Notes: generated from the sequence alone by a model not told the origin. A stretch of DNA of 64,000 bases from Albidovulum sediminis (GCF_025380365.1 NZ_JAOCQF010000001.1:372001-436000), one strand, 5' to 3'; shown: positions 1-8,737, counted from the stretch's first letter. Program-made: numbers and translations.

Positions 1-177
1 CGGATTGCGGCGCAGATACCAAAGATATCCTTCTGCCGAGCAGGACTGTTGTGCCAGTTGCCAGTCGGCCTCATCGGTCTGGCTTGACTTTGCGCCGGTT
101 GGCGTGGCCGCGCCGCCAAACAGAAGGGTCACCAGGAATGCACGCCAAAAAATGATCCAACGCGAAACGGTTGCCAT
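1..177 (-). CDS. Secreted protein, N-terminal fragment cut by the window edge
   Basis: The first 59 residues of a minus-strand gene are present; the rest lies outside the window. The start ATG at 175-177 is preceded by an AGGGGA ribosome site. Residues 1-30 form a signal peptide or membrane anchor (basic N-terminus, hydrophobic WIIFWRAFLVTLLFG, then an Ala-rich cleavage region). The remainder contains a Trp/Ala/Tyr/Leu/Pro pattern (DWQLAQQS...YLWYLRRNP) that resembles the short repeats seen in some secreted caspase-like and Sel1-type proteins. That family link is a guess from about 25 residues. It lies just downstream of a hypothetical gene on the same strand, with a 57-nt gap. Confidence 0.55.
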   Translation of the reverse strand, partial: MATVSRWIIFWRAFLVTLLFGGAATPTGAKSSQTDEADWQLAQQSCSAEGYLWYLRRNP

Positions 178-234
178 TTTCATTCCCCTCGCTGCCCCGA
201 TACGTTGCCGGATTCTTGCGAGATAAACAACTTG

Positions 235-687
235 TTAACGCAGGCGAACCTGATTTCCTTCCGGGGGAAGGCGGGTATTGAGCGCGCGCATCGCGCCAAG
301 CCATCCCGCAGTGGCAGGGCCGACGGGATAAAGACTGCCCAAGCGCCACTTTTCGCAGATCATGGCGAGGCGTCTGGCGGCGTACAGAAGCCGGGCAGAG
401 TCGGGCGGCGTTGACCCGTCTGCATCGGCGAACGGCAGGAATTCGGTCGTAAGACCGGGTGTCTGATACTGCGCAAGATCGCGCGACGCCGTTATCAGGA
501 ACGCGATCTTGCCAAGCTTGCGCATCGCGGCCCGGACCTCTGCCGTCTCGCACTCGGCACCGAGCGCGAGGACGGCAGGGACATCCGGCACGGTCGGGGC
601 ATCATCGGGAATGCCGCGCGTATTGCTGTTGGCGACCGCATCCCGGCCGGCCTGCAGCGCCTCGCGGAAACGGCTGAGCAGTATCAT
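235..687 (-). CDS. Hypothetical protein, 150 aa
   Basis: This is a complete 150-residue reading frame with ATG at 685-687 behind a strong GGGAGG site, ending in TAA. No signal peptide or membrane segment is visible, and I recognise no domain. The middle is rich in Ala, Arg and Leu and looks helical, with a possible alpha/beta piece around KIAFLITASRDLAQ. It diverges from the glycosyltransferase gene that starts at 773 and is followed by the secreted-protein fragment on the same strand. The good ribosome site and typical codon use support a real gene; the function is unknown. Confidence 0.6.
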   Translation of the reverse strand: MILLSRFREALQAGRDAVANSNTRGIPDDAPTVPDVPAVLALGAECETAEVRAAMRKLGKIAFLITASRDLAQYQTPGLTTEFLPFADADGSTPPDSARLLYAARRLAMICEKWRLGSLYPVGPATAGWLGAMRALNTRLPPEGNQVRLR

Positions 688-772
688 GTGCCGCCTCCCG
701 GCAGACTGGCGTGGACATGTCGCGTACCTTGGTTCACTCTGTTTGCATGTTCAAGTCTGCTGCCGGAGCATC

Positions 773-2929
773 GTGCAATCTGACGTTCTGATCCTGGGCG
801 ATATCCGGTTTCCCGGCGGCACCGCGACGGCCATGGCGTCAGAGGCCCGTGCCTTGGCGGAAGCAGGCTACGAAGTCGGGATATTGCCGGTCAGGGGCGG
901 TGTCCTGAATTTCCCGCACCCGGTGAACCCCGCGCTGCAGGCGCTGTCGGGGCGCGAACGCATCACTCTGGTGCCCCCCGGCGTCGTGCCGCGCGCCCGG
1001 CTATGTCTCCTGCATCATCCGCAGCTTTACACGGACCTTCCCGCCGACCCCATCCGGGTCATCGCCGATGAATTTCGGATGATCGTCCACCACCCACCCG
1101 TCGACGCGCGCGGAACGGCGAACTACGACTGGCGGGCGATCGATCGCAACCTGCGCCTTCTTTTCGGCCCCCTGCGCTGGGCGCCGGTGGGGCCCAAAGT
1201 GCGTGCGGCTTTCCGGGGACTTCCGGATGGACCCGACGTCACTTCCGAAGACTGGGTCAACGTTCTGGATTCCAATGATTTTCGACTGGCGCGCACCGGT
1301 TTCCTGCCAGCGGTCCCGGTGGTCGGGCGGCACGGTCGGCCCGATCCGCTGAAATGGCCCGACGACAGGACGAGTTTCCTTGCCGCCTACCCGGCGCGCC
1401 CGGACATCCGCGTCAGGCTGATGGGCTACGGGCCTGAACAGGATGCGGTCGTTGTCAAGCGCCCAGAGAACTGGGAAGTCCTGCCGTTCAACGCCGAACC
1501 TGTGCGACATTTCCTCGGCAGCATCGACTATTATGTGCACTTCCATGGCGGCGACTGGATCGAGGCGTTCGGCCGCGCCATCCTGGAGGCGATCGCATCA
1601 GGGGCCGTTGCGATCCTTCCGGAGCATTTCCGCGGCGTTTTCGGCGATGCGGCCGTCTATTGCCCGGCAAAGGGCGTGGCTGACACGGTGCTGGCGCTGC
1701 ACCGCGACCCGGCGGCCTATACCCGGCAATCTGCCCGTGCGCTCGCAATCATACGCGAGTCCTATGGACCGGAGACGGCGGTGGCGAGGGTTCGCCAGAT
1801 CATCGGGGCCCCTGCGCCGACCCGGCCCGTGCCAGCCCGGGCTGCGCCTGCGGCAAAGGCACTGTTCCTGACCTCGAACGGTGTCGGCATGGGACACCTG
1901 ACGCGCGCGGTGGCCGTCGCGCGGCGTTTGCCCCCGGCCGTTCGTCCGGTGGTCGTGACCTTGTCCAAGGCTTTCGGCGTTTGCACGGCCGACGGCATCG
2001 AGGCGGAATATCTTCCTTATCACAAGTCGGTCGACATGGATTACGACCGCTGGCAAGGCTTTCTCGTGCGCGAGATGGACGAAATCCTTGGCTTCCACCG
2101 CCCCCAGGTCTTCGTGTTCGACGGCAACGTGCCCTATCCCGGGCTGGTGGCCGCACTGAGCGGGCGGCAGGGCCTGTGGAAGGTCTGGGAAAGGCGGGCG
2201 ATGTGGGCACCGGGTTCGGGCGCGCATCACCTGGCGCAGGAACCTGCCTTCGATGCGGTCATCGAGCCGGGCGAACTGGCTGGCCTCATGGACCGCGGGC
2301 TGACCCGCGACAGCCGGGCACGGACGATCGCCGTGCCGCCCGTCCGCTATCTCCGCCAGGATGAAGGCCTGGATCGCCAGACTGCCCGCAAGGAACTGGG
2401 CCTGGAGGAGGGTACGACTGCGGTTCTGCTGCAACTTGGTTCAGAAAACAACTTTGACCTGTCGTCCGTGCGCAATGCCGCGATAGCCGAACTGAGCCGC
2501 TATCCGCGGGTGGCCCTTGTCAACGCCGAATGGCTGATCCGCAACGGCACGACCGAGGTTCCGCCGGGCGTCATCGCTCTTCGCCAGTTTCCCATCGCCC
2601 GGTATCTGTCGGCCTTCGACTTCGCGATTTCGACGGCGGGCTACAACACCTATCACGAAAACATCTTTGCCGGCCTGCCGACGATCTTCGTTCCGAACGA
2701 GAACCCGGAACAGGACGAACAATGGTTGCGCGCCCGCTACGCCGAAATGAGCGGGCTGGCGATGTCGGCGCGCCTCATCGACCCTCATGATCTGGCGCCC
2801 AAGATCGCGGCGATGATGGATCCCGAGGTGCGAGACGGTCTGGCGCGCGCCTGTGCGGCGCTCGATCCATCGAACGGCGCCGATGCGGCCGCGCGGTACA
2901 TCGCGGAACTGGCGATGATCCGGCGCTAG
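773..2929 (+). CDS. Fused two-domain glycosyltransferase (GT4-like plus MurG/GT28-like)
   Basis: A 718-residue cytoplasmic protein made of two different GT-B modules. Residues 1 to about 345 resemble a GT4 enzyme, opening with a Rossmann strand and a GG loop (LILGDIRFPGGTA) and carrying an E-x7-E type donor motif (EAFGRAILEAIASG). Residues about 360-718 resemble MurG/GT28 or undecorated UGT enzymes, with a fresh Rossmann start (LFLTSNGVGMGHLTRA) and the acceptor/donor loop STAGYNTYHENIFAGLP. I chose GTG at 773 because GGAG lies 4 nt upstream and the protein then starts directly at the first strand. The open frame extends further upstream, to 509, without domain content. The sugar and acceptor are unknown. 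Its stop overlaps that of the convergent radical SAM gene. Confidence 0.8.
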   Translation: MQSDVLILGDIRFPGGTATAMASEARALAEAGYEVGILPVRGGVLNFPHPVNPALQALSGRERITLVPPGVVPRARLCLLHHPQLYTDLPADPIRVIADEFRMIVHHPPVDARGTANYDWRAIDRNLRLLFGPLRWAPVGPKVRAAFRGLPDGPDVTSEDWVNVLDSNDFRLARTGFLPAVPVVGRHGRPDPLKWPDDRTSFLAAYPARPDIRVRLMGYGPEQDAVVVKRPENWEVLPFNAEPVRHFLGSIDYYVHFHGGDWIEAFGRAILEAIASGAVAILPEHFRGVFGDAAVYCPAKGVADTVLALHRDPAAYTRQSARALAIIRESYGPETAVARVRQIIGAPAPTRPVPARAAPAAKALFLTSNGVGMGHLTRAVAVARRLPPAVRPVVVTLSKAFGVCTADGIEAEYLPYHKSVDMDYDRWQGFLVREMDEILGFHRPQVFVFDGNVPYPGLVAALSGRQGLWKVWERRAMWAPGSGAHHLAQEPAFDAVIEPGELAGLMDRGLTRDSRARTIAVPPVRYLRQDEGLDRQTARKELGLEEGTTAVLLQLGSENNFDLSSVRNAAIAELSRYPRVALVNAEWLIRNGTTEVPPGVIALRQFPIARYLSAFDFAISTAGYNTYHENIFAGLPTIFVPNENPEQDEQWLRARYAEMSGLAMSARLIDPHDLAPKIAAMMDPEVRDGLARACAALDPSNGADAAARYIAELAMIRR

Positions 2930-4065
2930 GCGGCAGGATTGCCGGAGGGGCGGAACTGATCGGTCGACAGATAGGTCGAGGTGAAGGCGTCGATACCCAC
3001 CTGTCCGCAGATCTGCGCGCATTTCATCAGCCGCTCGGGGCCGGGCCCCCAGGCACGCGTAAAGTGTGGCAGGTATCGCTCGATGATGACGGCCAGAGGC
3101 GTTTCGCGCAGATTCAGGCGATCTTCGCCAACTCTCCCGACCAGTTCATGAAAGGACTGGTGAACGGCACTTGATTTCCGGCTGTCGGGCAGCCCCGGCT
3201 TTTCGTGCAGGATCGCGCCAAGCCAACAGCAGGGAAAGACATGCCCGGTCGCGGCGACGTAGACCGAGCCCTCGGGTATCACCTTGCACCGGATCGGGCA
3301 GGACGCCAGAGCCTGACGGTCGGGCCGCGCGGCAAGTGCGGGTGCGGGAAACCTCTCGCTCGGGTGCAGGCGGTCGACCTCGCGCCCGTCGTCGTCAAGA
3401 ACCCTGTGGTCCGGGCCGTTGAAACGGGTCGTGGACTTCAGGACGAAGCGTTCGAAACCCATCTGGCGCGCCATGGTGCGCGCTGTCTCCACCTCGTGCT
3501 CGTTATGGGAAAAGACCAGCATGTCCCAGGTCGCCCGTCCGCCTGCGCCCATGAAGGTGGCGGCATTCTGCAGGATCGTGCCGAACCGGGTATGACGCCG
3601 GTAACGGCGATGCGTCTCTTCGGTTGCGCCGTCCAGCGCAAAATGGGCATGCGCCCCCAGCGCACCAAGGTCCGACCAGAAGCTTGCTGGGCGCGCGCTG
3701 CCGTTGGTGATCAGGTTCAGATGCAGACGCCGGTTCATGCGCCGCGCGTGTTCCAGCATCGGCAGGCAGTCCTGCGCGATGATCGGGTCGCCGAAGTTTC
3801 CGCAGAAGGTCAGGGTGGATAGCTGCCTCAGGAAGGCGGGGCTGAACCACGCGACGAACTCCGCAAGCGTGACTTCGTTCAACGGCAGGTTGGCACGCGG
3901 GCGCCCGCCAGCGACGTTGCGCCCGCACATCGGGCAGGCAGCCTGGCATTTCGCGCTTGGTTCGAGGTGCAGGTTGCGCACTTCGGCGTAGCTGTAGAGC
4001 CGTTGGAACATGCGTTCGTTCAACCTGAAAGACGCGGCGACCTTCGCCATGGGCGCGTGGCGCAA
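2926..4065 (-). CDS. Radical SAM protein with C-terminal cysteine cluster
   Basis: This 379-residue protein carries the radical SAM signature C-x3-C-x2-C at Cys40, Cys44 and Cys47, which binds the 4Fe-4S cluster that cleaves S-adenosylmethionine. A TIM-barrel like region follows. The C-terminal third has further cysteines (CPIRCK, FPCCW, CAQIC) in the manner of SPASM or twitch domains that hold auxiliary clusters. Such proteins modify peptides or sugars; the substrate cannot be read from sequence. Neighbours are a two-domain glycosyltransferase (convergent) and UDP-glucose dehydrogenase (upstream, same strand, 44-nt gap), so a carbohydrate or glycoconjugate role is plausible. ATG at 4065 lacks a clear ribosome site; a second Met lies five codons in. 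Confidence 0.8.
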   Translation of the reverse strand: MRHAPMAKVAASFRLNERMFQRLYSYAEVRNLHLEPSAKCQAACPMCGRNVAGGRPRANLPLNEVTLAEFVAWFSPAFLRQLSTLTFCGNFGDPIIAQDCLPMLEHARRMNRRLHLNLITNGSARPASFWSDLGALGAHAHFALDGATEETHRRYRRHTRFGTILQNAATFMGAGGRATWDMLVFSHNEHEVETARTMARQMGFERFVLKSTTRFNGPDHRVLDDDGREVDRLHPSERFPAPALAARPDRQALASCPIRCKVIPEGSVYVAATGHVFPCCWLGAILHEKPGLPDSRKSSAVHQSFHELVGRVGEDRLNLRETPLAVIIERYLPHFTRAWGPGPERLMKCAQICGQVGIDAFTSTYLSTDQFRPSGNPAA

Positions 4066-4109
4066 TAGTGACCCAAGAGGTGCTGGCTGTCACCCGCAAA
4101 GCCCGATGT

Positions 4110-5276
4110 TCAGTCCAACCCGAACAGATCCCGGGAAAAGACCTTTCCCGCGACATCGGCAAGATCATCCGATACCCGGTTGGCGATGATGACATCCGAG
4201 CTTTGCTTGAAGACCGCGAGATTCCCGATCAGGCGCGCGCCCTTGATCCGGTCCCCACTCAACAGCGGCTCGTGGACAAGCAATTCGATCCCGCGGTCCC
4301 GAAGACGGGCCATGACGTCGAGGATCGGCGAATGGCGGAAACTGTCGCTGCCCGCCTTCATCTCGAGCCGGTGTATGCCAACAGTTCGCGGCATCAGGGC
4401 GAATATCCGGTCCGCCAGGAAATCGGTCCGCGTCCGGTTTGCGTCCACGATGGCGCGAATGATGTTCTGCGGAACTCCTGAATAGCTCGCAAGGAGCTGC
4501 CGGGTGTCCTTGGGCAGGCAGTAACCGCCGTAACCGAAGGATGGATTGTTGTAGTGATTGCCGATCCGCGGGTCGTGCCCCAGACCCTCGATGACAGGGC
4601 GCGCGTTGATGCCGCGCGCCAACGCAAAACTATCCAGTTCGTTGAAGAACGCAACGCGCATCGCAAGGAAGGCGTTGGAGAAAAGCTTGATCGCCTCGGC
4701 TTCCCGCGGGTCTGTCAGAAGAACCGGAATATCCGAGGAGTGGGCCCCCTGACGCAACAGTTCGGCGAAGGCCCGTGCCCTGTCCGAGATTTCGCCGACG
4801 ACGATCCGCGACGGGTTCAGCGTATCGTGAAGTGCGTGGCTTTCACGGAGGAACTCAGGGCTGAACAGGACCTGCCGGGTGTTCAGTTGCGCTCGAACGT
4901 TCTCGACGAATCCCACGGGTATCGTCGAACGGATGACGATCACCGCCTCCGGGTTCAGCGCGGCCGCCTCGGCGATCACCTGCTCAACCGAAGAGGTGTC
5001 GAAGCAATCGGTTGCCGGGTCATAATCGGTGGGCGTGGCGATCAGGACGTATCGTGCGCCGGGCACGGCCTTTGCGAGGTCGGTCGTTGCGGAAAGTCGC
5101 AGGTTTTCGCTTGCCAGAAAGCTTGCCAGCTCTCGATCGCCAAGGGGGCTTTCGCGCCGGACGATACTTGCCACCCGGTCTGGGTCGGAATCGACCGCCA
5201 CGACGTCGTTGTGCCGCGCCAGGAGAACGGCGTTCGAAAGCCCGACATGGCCAAGCCCCACGACACAGATGCGCAC
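4110..5276 (-). CDS. ugd: UDP-glucose 6-dehydrogenase
   Basis: The protein (388 aa) oxidises UDP-glucose to UDP-glucuronate with two NAD+, supplying precursors for polysaccharide or glycolipid synthesis. The N-terminal NAD fold shows GLGHVG at residues 7-12 and the acidic end of the second strand (VAVDSD). The catalytic cysteine is Cys253 in GYGGYCLPKDT, and the dimerisation helix KLFSNAFLAMRVAFFNE follows the family pattern. Length is normal for the short Ugd/UDP-ManNAc dehydrogenase class, and UDP-ManNAc dehydrogenase is the main alternative. Its upstream region ends within about 20 bp of an IS6-family remnant, so the native promoter may have been replaced. Confidence 0.9.
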   Translation of the reverse strand: MRICVVGLGHVGLSNAVLLARHNDVVAVDSDPDRVASIVRRESPLGDRELASFLASENLRLSATTDLAKAVPGARYVLIATPTDYDPATDCFDTSSVEQVIAEAAALNPEAVIVIRSTIPVGFVENVRAQLNTRQVLFSPEFLRESHALHDTLNPSRIVVGEISDRARAFAELLRQGAHSSDIPVLLTDPREAEAIKLFSNAFLAMRVAFFNELDSFALARGINARPVIEGLGHDPRIGNHYNNPSFGYGGYCLPKDTRQLLASYSGVPQNIIRAIVDANRTRTDFLADRIFALMPRTVGIHRLEMKAGSDSFRHSPILDVMARLRDRGIELLVHEPLLSGDRIKGARLIGNLAVFKQSSDVIIANRVSDDLADVAGKVFSRDLFGLD

Positions 5277-5292
5277 TTTGCCTTACTCCTCT

Positions 5293-5505
5293 CCGGCGGA
5301 ATGTCTCATGGCTCACATCGACCCCGCGCTGGTGCAACAGAACTTCGGCATTCCGGAGCGAGGGCGGGAACCGGACTTGGAGCATCACGGCCGGCCGGAA
5401 AGCCTCGGGGCTGGTCTTGAACCATTTGAAAGGGCTGGGATTGACCCCGCCCTGACGCTAGCGAATGCCCGGTCACGCCTCAAGCCGAGTTTGTCCGGCA
5501 AAGCC
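5293..5505 (-). pseudogene. Truncated IS6-family element: terminal repeat plus transposase N-terminus
   Basis: Minus-strand translation of about 5296-5450 gives NPSPFKWFKTSPEAFRPAV, LQVRFPPSLRNAEVLL and HQRGVDVSHETFR, which match the start of the intact IS6 transposase at 5685-6389. Homology stops after HETFR, where the DDE domain should follow, and about 20 bp before ugd. The right end (GGCTTTGCCGGACAAACTCGG read on the minus strand from 5505) matches the terminal repeat of the intact neighbour at most positions. Differences from the neighbour show that it is a different IS6 member and not a duplicate copy. Confidence 0.75.
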
Positions 5506-5630
5506 TGGCGGACCACTTCATCGCGGGAGGATCAGCGTCATCGGAGCCCGCTCCATGGCAAAGGAGAGGCAGAACCTGTCCGAGCGCGGCCTTGCTCGAT
5601 TGATCGGCAGCGGCGTTGCATCCGTCTGCA
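5506..5630. other. Spacer between two IS6 elements, no recognised content
   Basis: These 125 bases separate the truncated and the intact IS6 element. I see no gene with a convincing ribosome site and no match to either element. It may be a remnant of the ancestral sequence or of a lost IS copy. Confidence 0.4.
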
Positions 5631-6447
5631 GGGTGGTGGCAGACAAATGCAAAGTCGTCTCAGCAAGGGCAGGATGGTTGTCCCTTATGCCGCGCAGAGG
5701 CCGCGCCACTCGGCGAGAGCAGCGGCGCGGTTCAACTTGAAATTCTGTCGCGAGGAGAGGCTGCGCTCCGAGTTGAACAGGTTGAGGACAGAGGCGTGGA
5801 CGGATGCGAACTTCTGCAACGATCGCATCTGACGAAAGCGGAGCATGGCCCGCTCCCGTCGTCGAAAGGGCAAGTGCGAGTTCTCGGCGCCGTTGTTCAT
5901 CCATCGGCCGGTTTGCTGGCGGTCGCGGATACCCATCTCGCCAAGTGCAGCGCCATAGGATCGAAGGCGATCAGTCACGAATTCGTCGGCTCGGCCATGC
6001 CGCTTCAGGGATTTCTTGAGGAATTTCAATGCCGCGTTCTTGTCCCGCCTATTCGTAACGAAGCTTTCCAGCACCTCACCCTCGTGATCGACGGCCCGCC
6101 TCAGATAATGCCGCTCGCCGTTGACCCTTACGAACATCTCGTCTAGGTGCCAACGGGCGCGACTGGACTGCATCCTCTCCACACGCCGCTTTCGGATCTC
6201 CGCCGCGAACATCGGGCCGAACCTGTGCCACCAAAAGCGAACCGTCTCGTGGCAGATATCGACGCCCCGTTCGTGCAGCAAATCCTCGACATTCCTGAGC
6301 GACAGCGGAAACCGGATGTACATCATCACCGCCAGGCGGATGATCTCGGGCGACGTTTTGAAGTAGCGAAAGGGGGAGCGTTTCGTCATGGGCGGAGGCT
6401 ACGAAACCGACCAGCCCGCCTCAAGCCGCGTTTGTCTGACAGAGCCC
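5631..6447 (-). mobile_element. Complete IS6-family insertion sequence (817 bp)
   Basis: A single transposase gene is flanked by imperfect terminal inverted repeats: GGGTGGTGGCAGACAAATGC at 5631-5650 and GGGCTCTGTCAGACAAACGC on the minus strand at 6447-6428, with 15 of 20 positions matching. The size is within the 0.8-0.9 kb range of the family. I find no 8-bp target duplication, which fits either an old insertion or replicative IS6 events with rearrangement. It sits 60 bp from tRNA-Ser and next to a second, truncated IS6 element. Confidence 0.8.
5685..6389 (-). CDS. IS6-family transposase
   Basis: This 234-residue DDE transposase has the family N-terminal helix-turn-helix (YFKTSPEIIRLAVMMYIRFP, SLRNVEDLLHERGVDICHET), then the catalytic triad: Asp83 in WHLDEMFV, a second Asp in VTDRLRSYG and Glu in the NNGAENSHLPFRRRERAM segment. 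The frame is intact and full length, so it may be active. It catalyses replicative transposition and cointegrate formation, typical of IS26/IS6100 relatives. ATG at 6387-6389 fits the conserved start. Confidence 0.9.
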   Translation of the reverse strand: MTKRSPFRYFKTSPEIIRLAVMMYIRFPLSLRNVEDLLHERGVDICHETVRFWWHRFGPMFAAEIRKRRVERMQSSRARWHLDEMFVRVNGERHYLRRAVDHEGEVLESFVTNRRDKNAALKFLKKSLKRHGRADEFVTDRLRSYGAALGEMGIRDRQQTGRWMNNGAENSHLPFRRRERAMLRFRQMRSLQKFASVHASVLNLFNSERSLSSRQNFKLNRAAALAEWRGLCAA

Positions 6448-6507
6448 ACCGGAATCACGCCACAATGCGCGGAGCATAAAATCGATCAATATCAATGACT
6501 TACGTGG

Positions 6508-6597
6508 TGGCGGAGTGGAAGGGATTCGAACCCTCGAGACGGTTTCCCGTCTGCACCCTTAGCAGGGGTGTGCCTTCGACCACTCGGCCACCACTCC
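6508..6597 (-). tRNA. tRNA-Ser(GCT)
   Basis: Read on the minus strand the sequence folds as a 90-nt type II tRNA with CCA encoded. The acceptor GGAGTGG pairs with CCACTCC, the D arm contains GCCGAGTGGTCGAAGGC, and the anticodon loop CTGCTAA gives anticodon GCT (complement of 6561-6563). A long variable arm (GACGGGAAACCGTC) and the T arm GAGGGTTCGAATCCCTTC follow. The large variable arm identifies it as serine. Confidence 0.95.
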
Positions 6598-6663
6598 GCC
6601 TGCTGCTCTATCAGGGGTGCGGGGGCGGAAACAAGGGCAAAGTCGCCGGACTGCTGGCGAAAG

Positions 6664-6720
6664 GACCGCCCGTGGTCCCGGGGCGGCACACGGTGACCCC
6701 GGACGGCCCGCGGGGCGGTC
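6664..6720 (-). terminator. Inverted repeat at the end of the GST gene
   Basis: GACCGCCC at 6664-6671 is complementary to GGGCGGTC at 6713-6720, the second arm overlapping the GST stop codon. There is further G/C-rich pairing inside. It has no U-run, so it may be a transcript-stabilising stem and not a classic terminator. Confidence 0.35.
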
Positions 6721-7372
6721 AGGCCTTGTCGGCGCTGGCAAGTGCGGCCCAGTCCTCGGCCAGTGGCCGGTAGGTCGCGAATTCGGCCGCGACCGCGGGA
6801 AGGGCGGCGCAGCGGGCGCGATAGGCGGTGACGGTCGCGGGCCAGTCGATCCCGAGGCCGAGGGGGGCAGCCACCGTCTCGATCCAGAAGAGCGTGATCG
6901 GCAGGCCGCAATCGGCGATCGTCAGCGCCGCGCCGGCGTCGGGCGTCGTCTCCAGCATCCGGCCAAGCTGGCCCAGCCGCGTCTGCACCTGGCTCGCGGC
7001 CTCGGCCAGCCCGGTCGTATCGCGCCGTGACGGGCGCACGTGCGGGAAAAGCTTGCGCACCTCGGGGTCGAGCCGGGTGTCGTTGAAGCGCGAGCGTTCG
7101 CGCACCCGCGCGCGGTCCGCCGGATCGCGGGGCAGCGCGGGGGGCTCGGGGAAGCGGTCCTCCAGATACTCCGCGATCGCCTCGCTGTCGGCGATCGTCA
7201 GCCCGTCATGGACAAGCGTCGGCAGGTTGCCCGAGGGCACGATGCGGCGATATTCCTCCGACCCGTAGCCGCCGGGCGGGGGCACCTCGCGGTAATCGAG
7301 GCCCTTGTGGCGCAGAAGGATGCGCGTCTTGGCGCAGTAACTGCTCATCGGAATGGCGTAGAGCGTGATCAT
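6719..7372 (-). CDS. Glutathione S-transferase family protein
   Basis: A 217-residue protein with an N-terminal thioredoxin-like GST domain (residues 1-80) that begins ITLYAIPMSSYCAKTRILL and has the glutathione-binding SEAIAEYLEDRFP motif. A helical C-terminal domain follows. The active residue is probably a Ser or Cys of the SSYC segment. It likely conjugates or reduces small electrophiles in the cytoplasm. I prefer ATG at 7370-7372 over GTG at 7376-7378 because the GAGGGAGG site is six bases before the ATG and abuts the GTG. The gene stands alone between tRNA-Ser and the nucleoside operon. Confidence 0.85.
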   Translation of the reverse strand: MITLYAIPMSSYCAKTRILLRHKGLDYREVPPPGGYGSEEYRRIVPSGNLPTLVHDGLTIADSEAIAEYLEDRFPEPPALPRDPADRARVRERSRFNDTRLDPEVRKLFPHVRPSRRDTTGLAEAASQVQTRLGQLGRMLETTPDAGAALTIADCGLPITLFWIETVAAPLGLGIDWPATVTAYRARCAALPAVAAEFATYRPLAEDWAALASADKA

Positions 7373-7438
7373 CGGCACCCTCCCTCGGTGGACGTCAGGC
7401 GCAGGCTAGCAGGTCGCGGCACCGCCGGCGAGCGGCAT

Positions 7439-8737
7439 TCAGGATGCGCCGTGCGCCGGCACGCGCCCCGGCGCGCGGCGGCGCGCCGCACCGGGGCGGC
7501 CGGGCAGGGCCAGCGCATGGTCCCCCCGCGGCGTGCGCGCGACGACCTGGCCCTTCGACACCACCGCGAGGCGGGCGGGGCGCAGGCGCAACGCCTCGGT
7601 CGGGGTTCCCGCGTCGAGGACGACGAGCGAGGCCATGGCGCCGGGCCTGATCCCGTAGCCCTGAAGGTTCAGGATCGCGGCGTTGCCCTCCGTCACCATC
7701 TCGAAGCACTTGGCCATCTCGGCCGGATGGGTCATCTGTGCGACATGCAGCCCCATGAAGGCCACGTCCAGCATGTCGGCGGTGCCCAGCGAATACCAGG
7801 GGTCGAGCACGCAGTCCTGCCCCCAGCCGACGGTGATGCCGTGGGCCAGCATCTCCATCACCCGGGTCATGCCGCGCCGCTTCGGATAGGTGTCGTGGCG
7901 CCCCTGAAGGGTGATGTTGATCAAGGGGTTGGGGATCGCGCACATGCCGCTTTCGGCGATCAGCGGCAGAAGCTTGGAGACATAGTAGTTGTCCATCGAA
8001 TGCATCGAGGTCAGGTGGCTGCCCGCCGCGCGGCCGCCCAGACCGTGGCGCGTGACCTCGGCCGCAAGCGTCTCGACATGCCGGCTGAGGGGGTCGTCGG
8101 TCTCGTCGCAGTGCAGGTCCAGCATCAGCCCGCGTTCGGCGGCGATCCGGGCCACGTCAGCCACGCTGTCGCGGCCCGCCTCCATCGTGCGTTCGAAATG
8201 CGGGATGCCGCCGACCACGTCGACGCCCATGTCGAGCGCGCGGATCAGGTTCGCGCGCCCGGTGGCGGTACGGTAGAGGCCGTCCTGCGGAAAGGCGACA
8301 AGCTGCAGGTCGATGTAGTCGCGCACGCGCCGCTTGACCTCAAGCATCGCCGTCACGCCGCGCAGGTGGTCGGGGGTGGTGTCGACATGGGTGCGGATCG
8401 CCAGCAACCCCATGCCCACGGCCCAGTCGCAGTAGGCCAGCGCGCGCTCGACCATCTCCTCGACCGTCGCCATGTCGCGCAACTCGCCCCAGAGCGCGAT
8501 CCCCTCCAGAAGCGTGCCGGAGGCGTTGACGCGGGGCAGGCCGTAGGACAGCGTCGCGTCCATGTGGAAATGCGGGTCCACGAAGGGCGGGCTGACCAGA
8601 TCGCCCGTGGCCTCGATCACCTCGCGCGCGGGGGCGCCCTCCAGCCGTTCGACCGCCGCGATCCGGTCGCCGCGGATGCCGATGTCGGCCACCCGCCCGT
8701 CGGGCAGCGTGCCGCCCTTCACGATCAGATCGAACAT
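7439..8737 (-). CDS. Cytosine deaminase-like amidohydrolase
   Basis: The protein (432 aa) is a metal-dependent amidohydrolase of the CodA/N-acyl-D-amino acid type. After a small beta domain (residues 1-50) the metal motif PHFHMD puts His56 and His58 at the end of strand 1; later metal ligands are in LDLHCDETDD and GWGQDCVLDPW, and SHLTSMHSMDN matches the cytosine deaminase pattern. It probably releases ammonia from cytosine, isocytosine or a related N-heterocycle. ATG at 8735-8737 has GGGGGA upstream and overlaps the permease stop by one base (TGATG). It is the last gene of a nucleoside ABC operon, which suggests the ring imported by that system is its substrate. The C-terminus is Arg/Pro-rich and may be disordered. 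Confidence 0.85.
   Translation of the reverse strand: MFDLIVKGGTLPDGRVADIGIRGDRIAAVERLEGAPAREVIEATGDLVSPPFVDPHFHMDATLSYGLPRVNASGTLLEGIALWGELRDMATVEEMVERALAYCDWAVGMGLLAIRTHVDTTPDHLRGVTAMLEVKRRVRDYIDLQLVAFPQDGLYRTATGRANLIRALDMGVDVVGGIPHFERTMEAGRDSVADVARIAAERGLMLDLHCDETDDPLSRHVETLAAEVTRHGLGGRAAGSHLTSMHSMDNYYVSKLLPLIAESGMCAIPNPLINITLQGRHDTYPKRRGMTRVMEMLAHGITVGWGQDCVLDPWYSLGTADMLDVAFMGLHVAQMTHPAEMAKCFEMVTEGNAAILNLQGYGIRPGAMASLVVLDAGTPTEALRLRPARLAVVSKGQVVARTPRGDHALALPGRPGAARRRAPGRVPAHGAS

Noticed and set aside
5518-5904. 128-codon minus-strand frame running past the end of the IS6 transposase
   Set aside because: It overlaps the transposase in another frame, has no ribosome site and extends into the spacer by chance.
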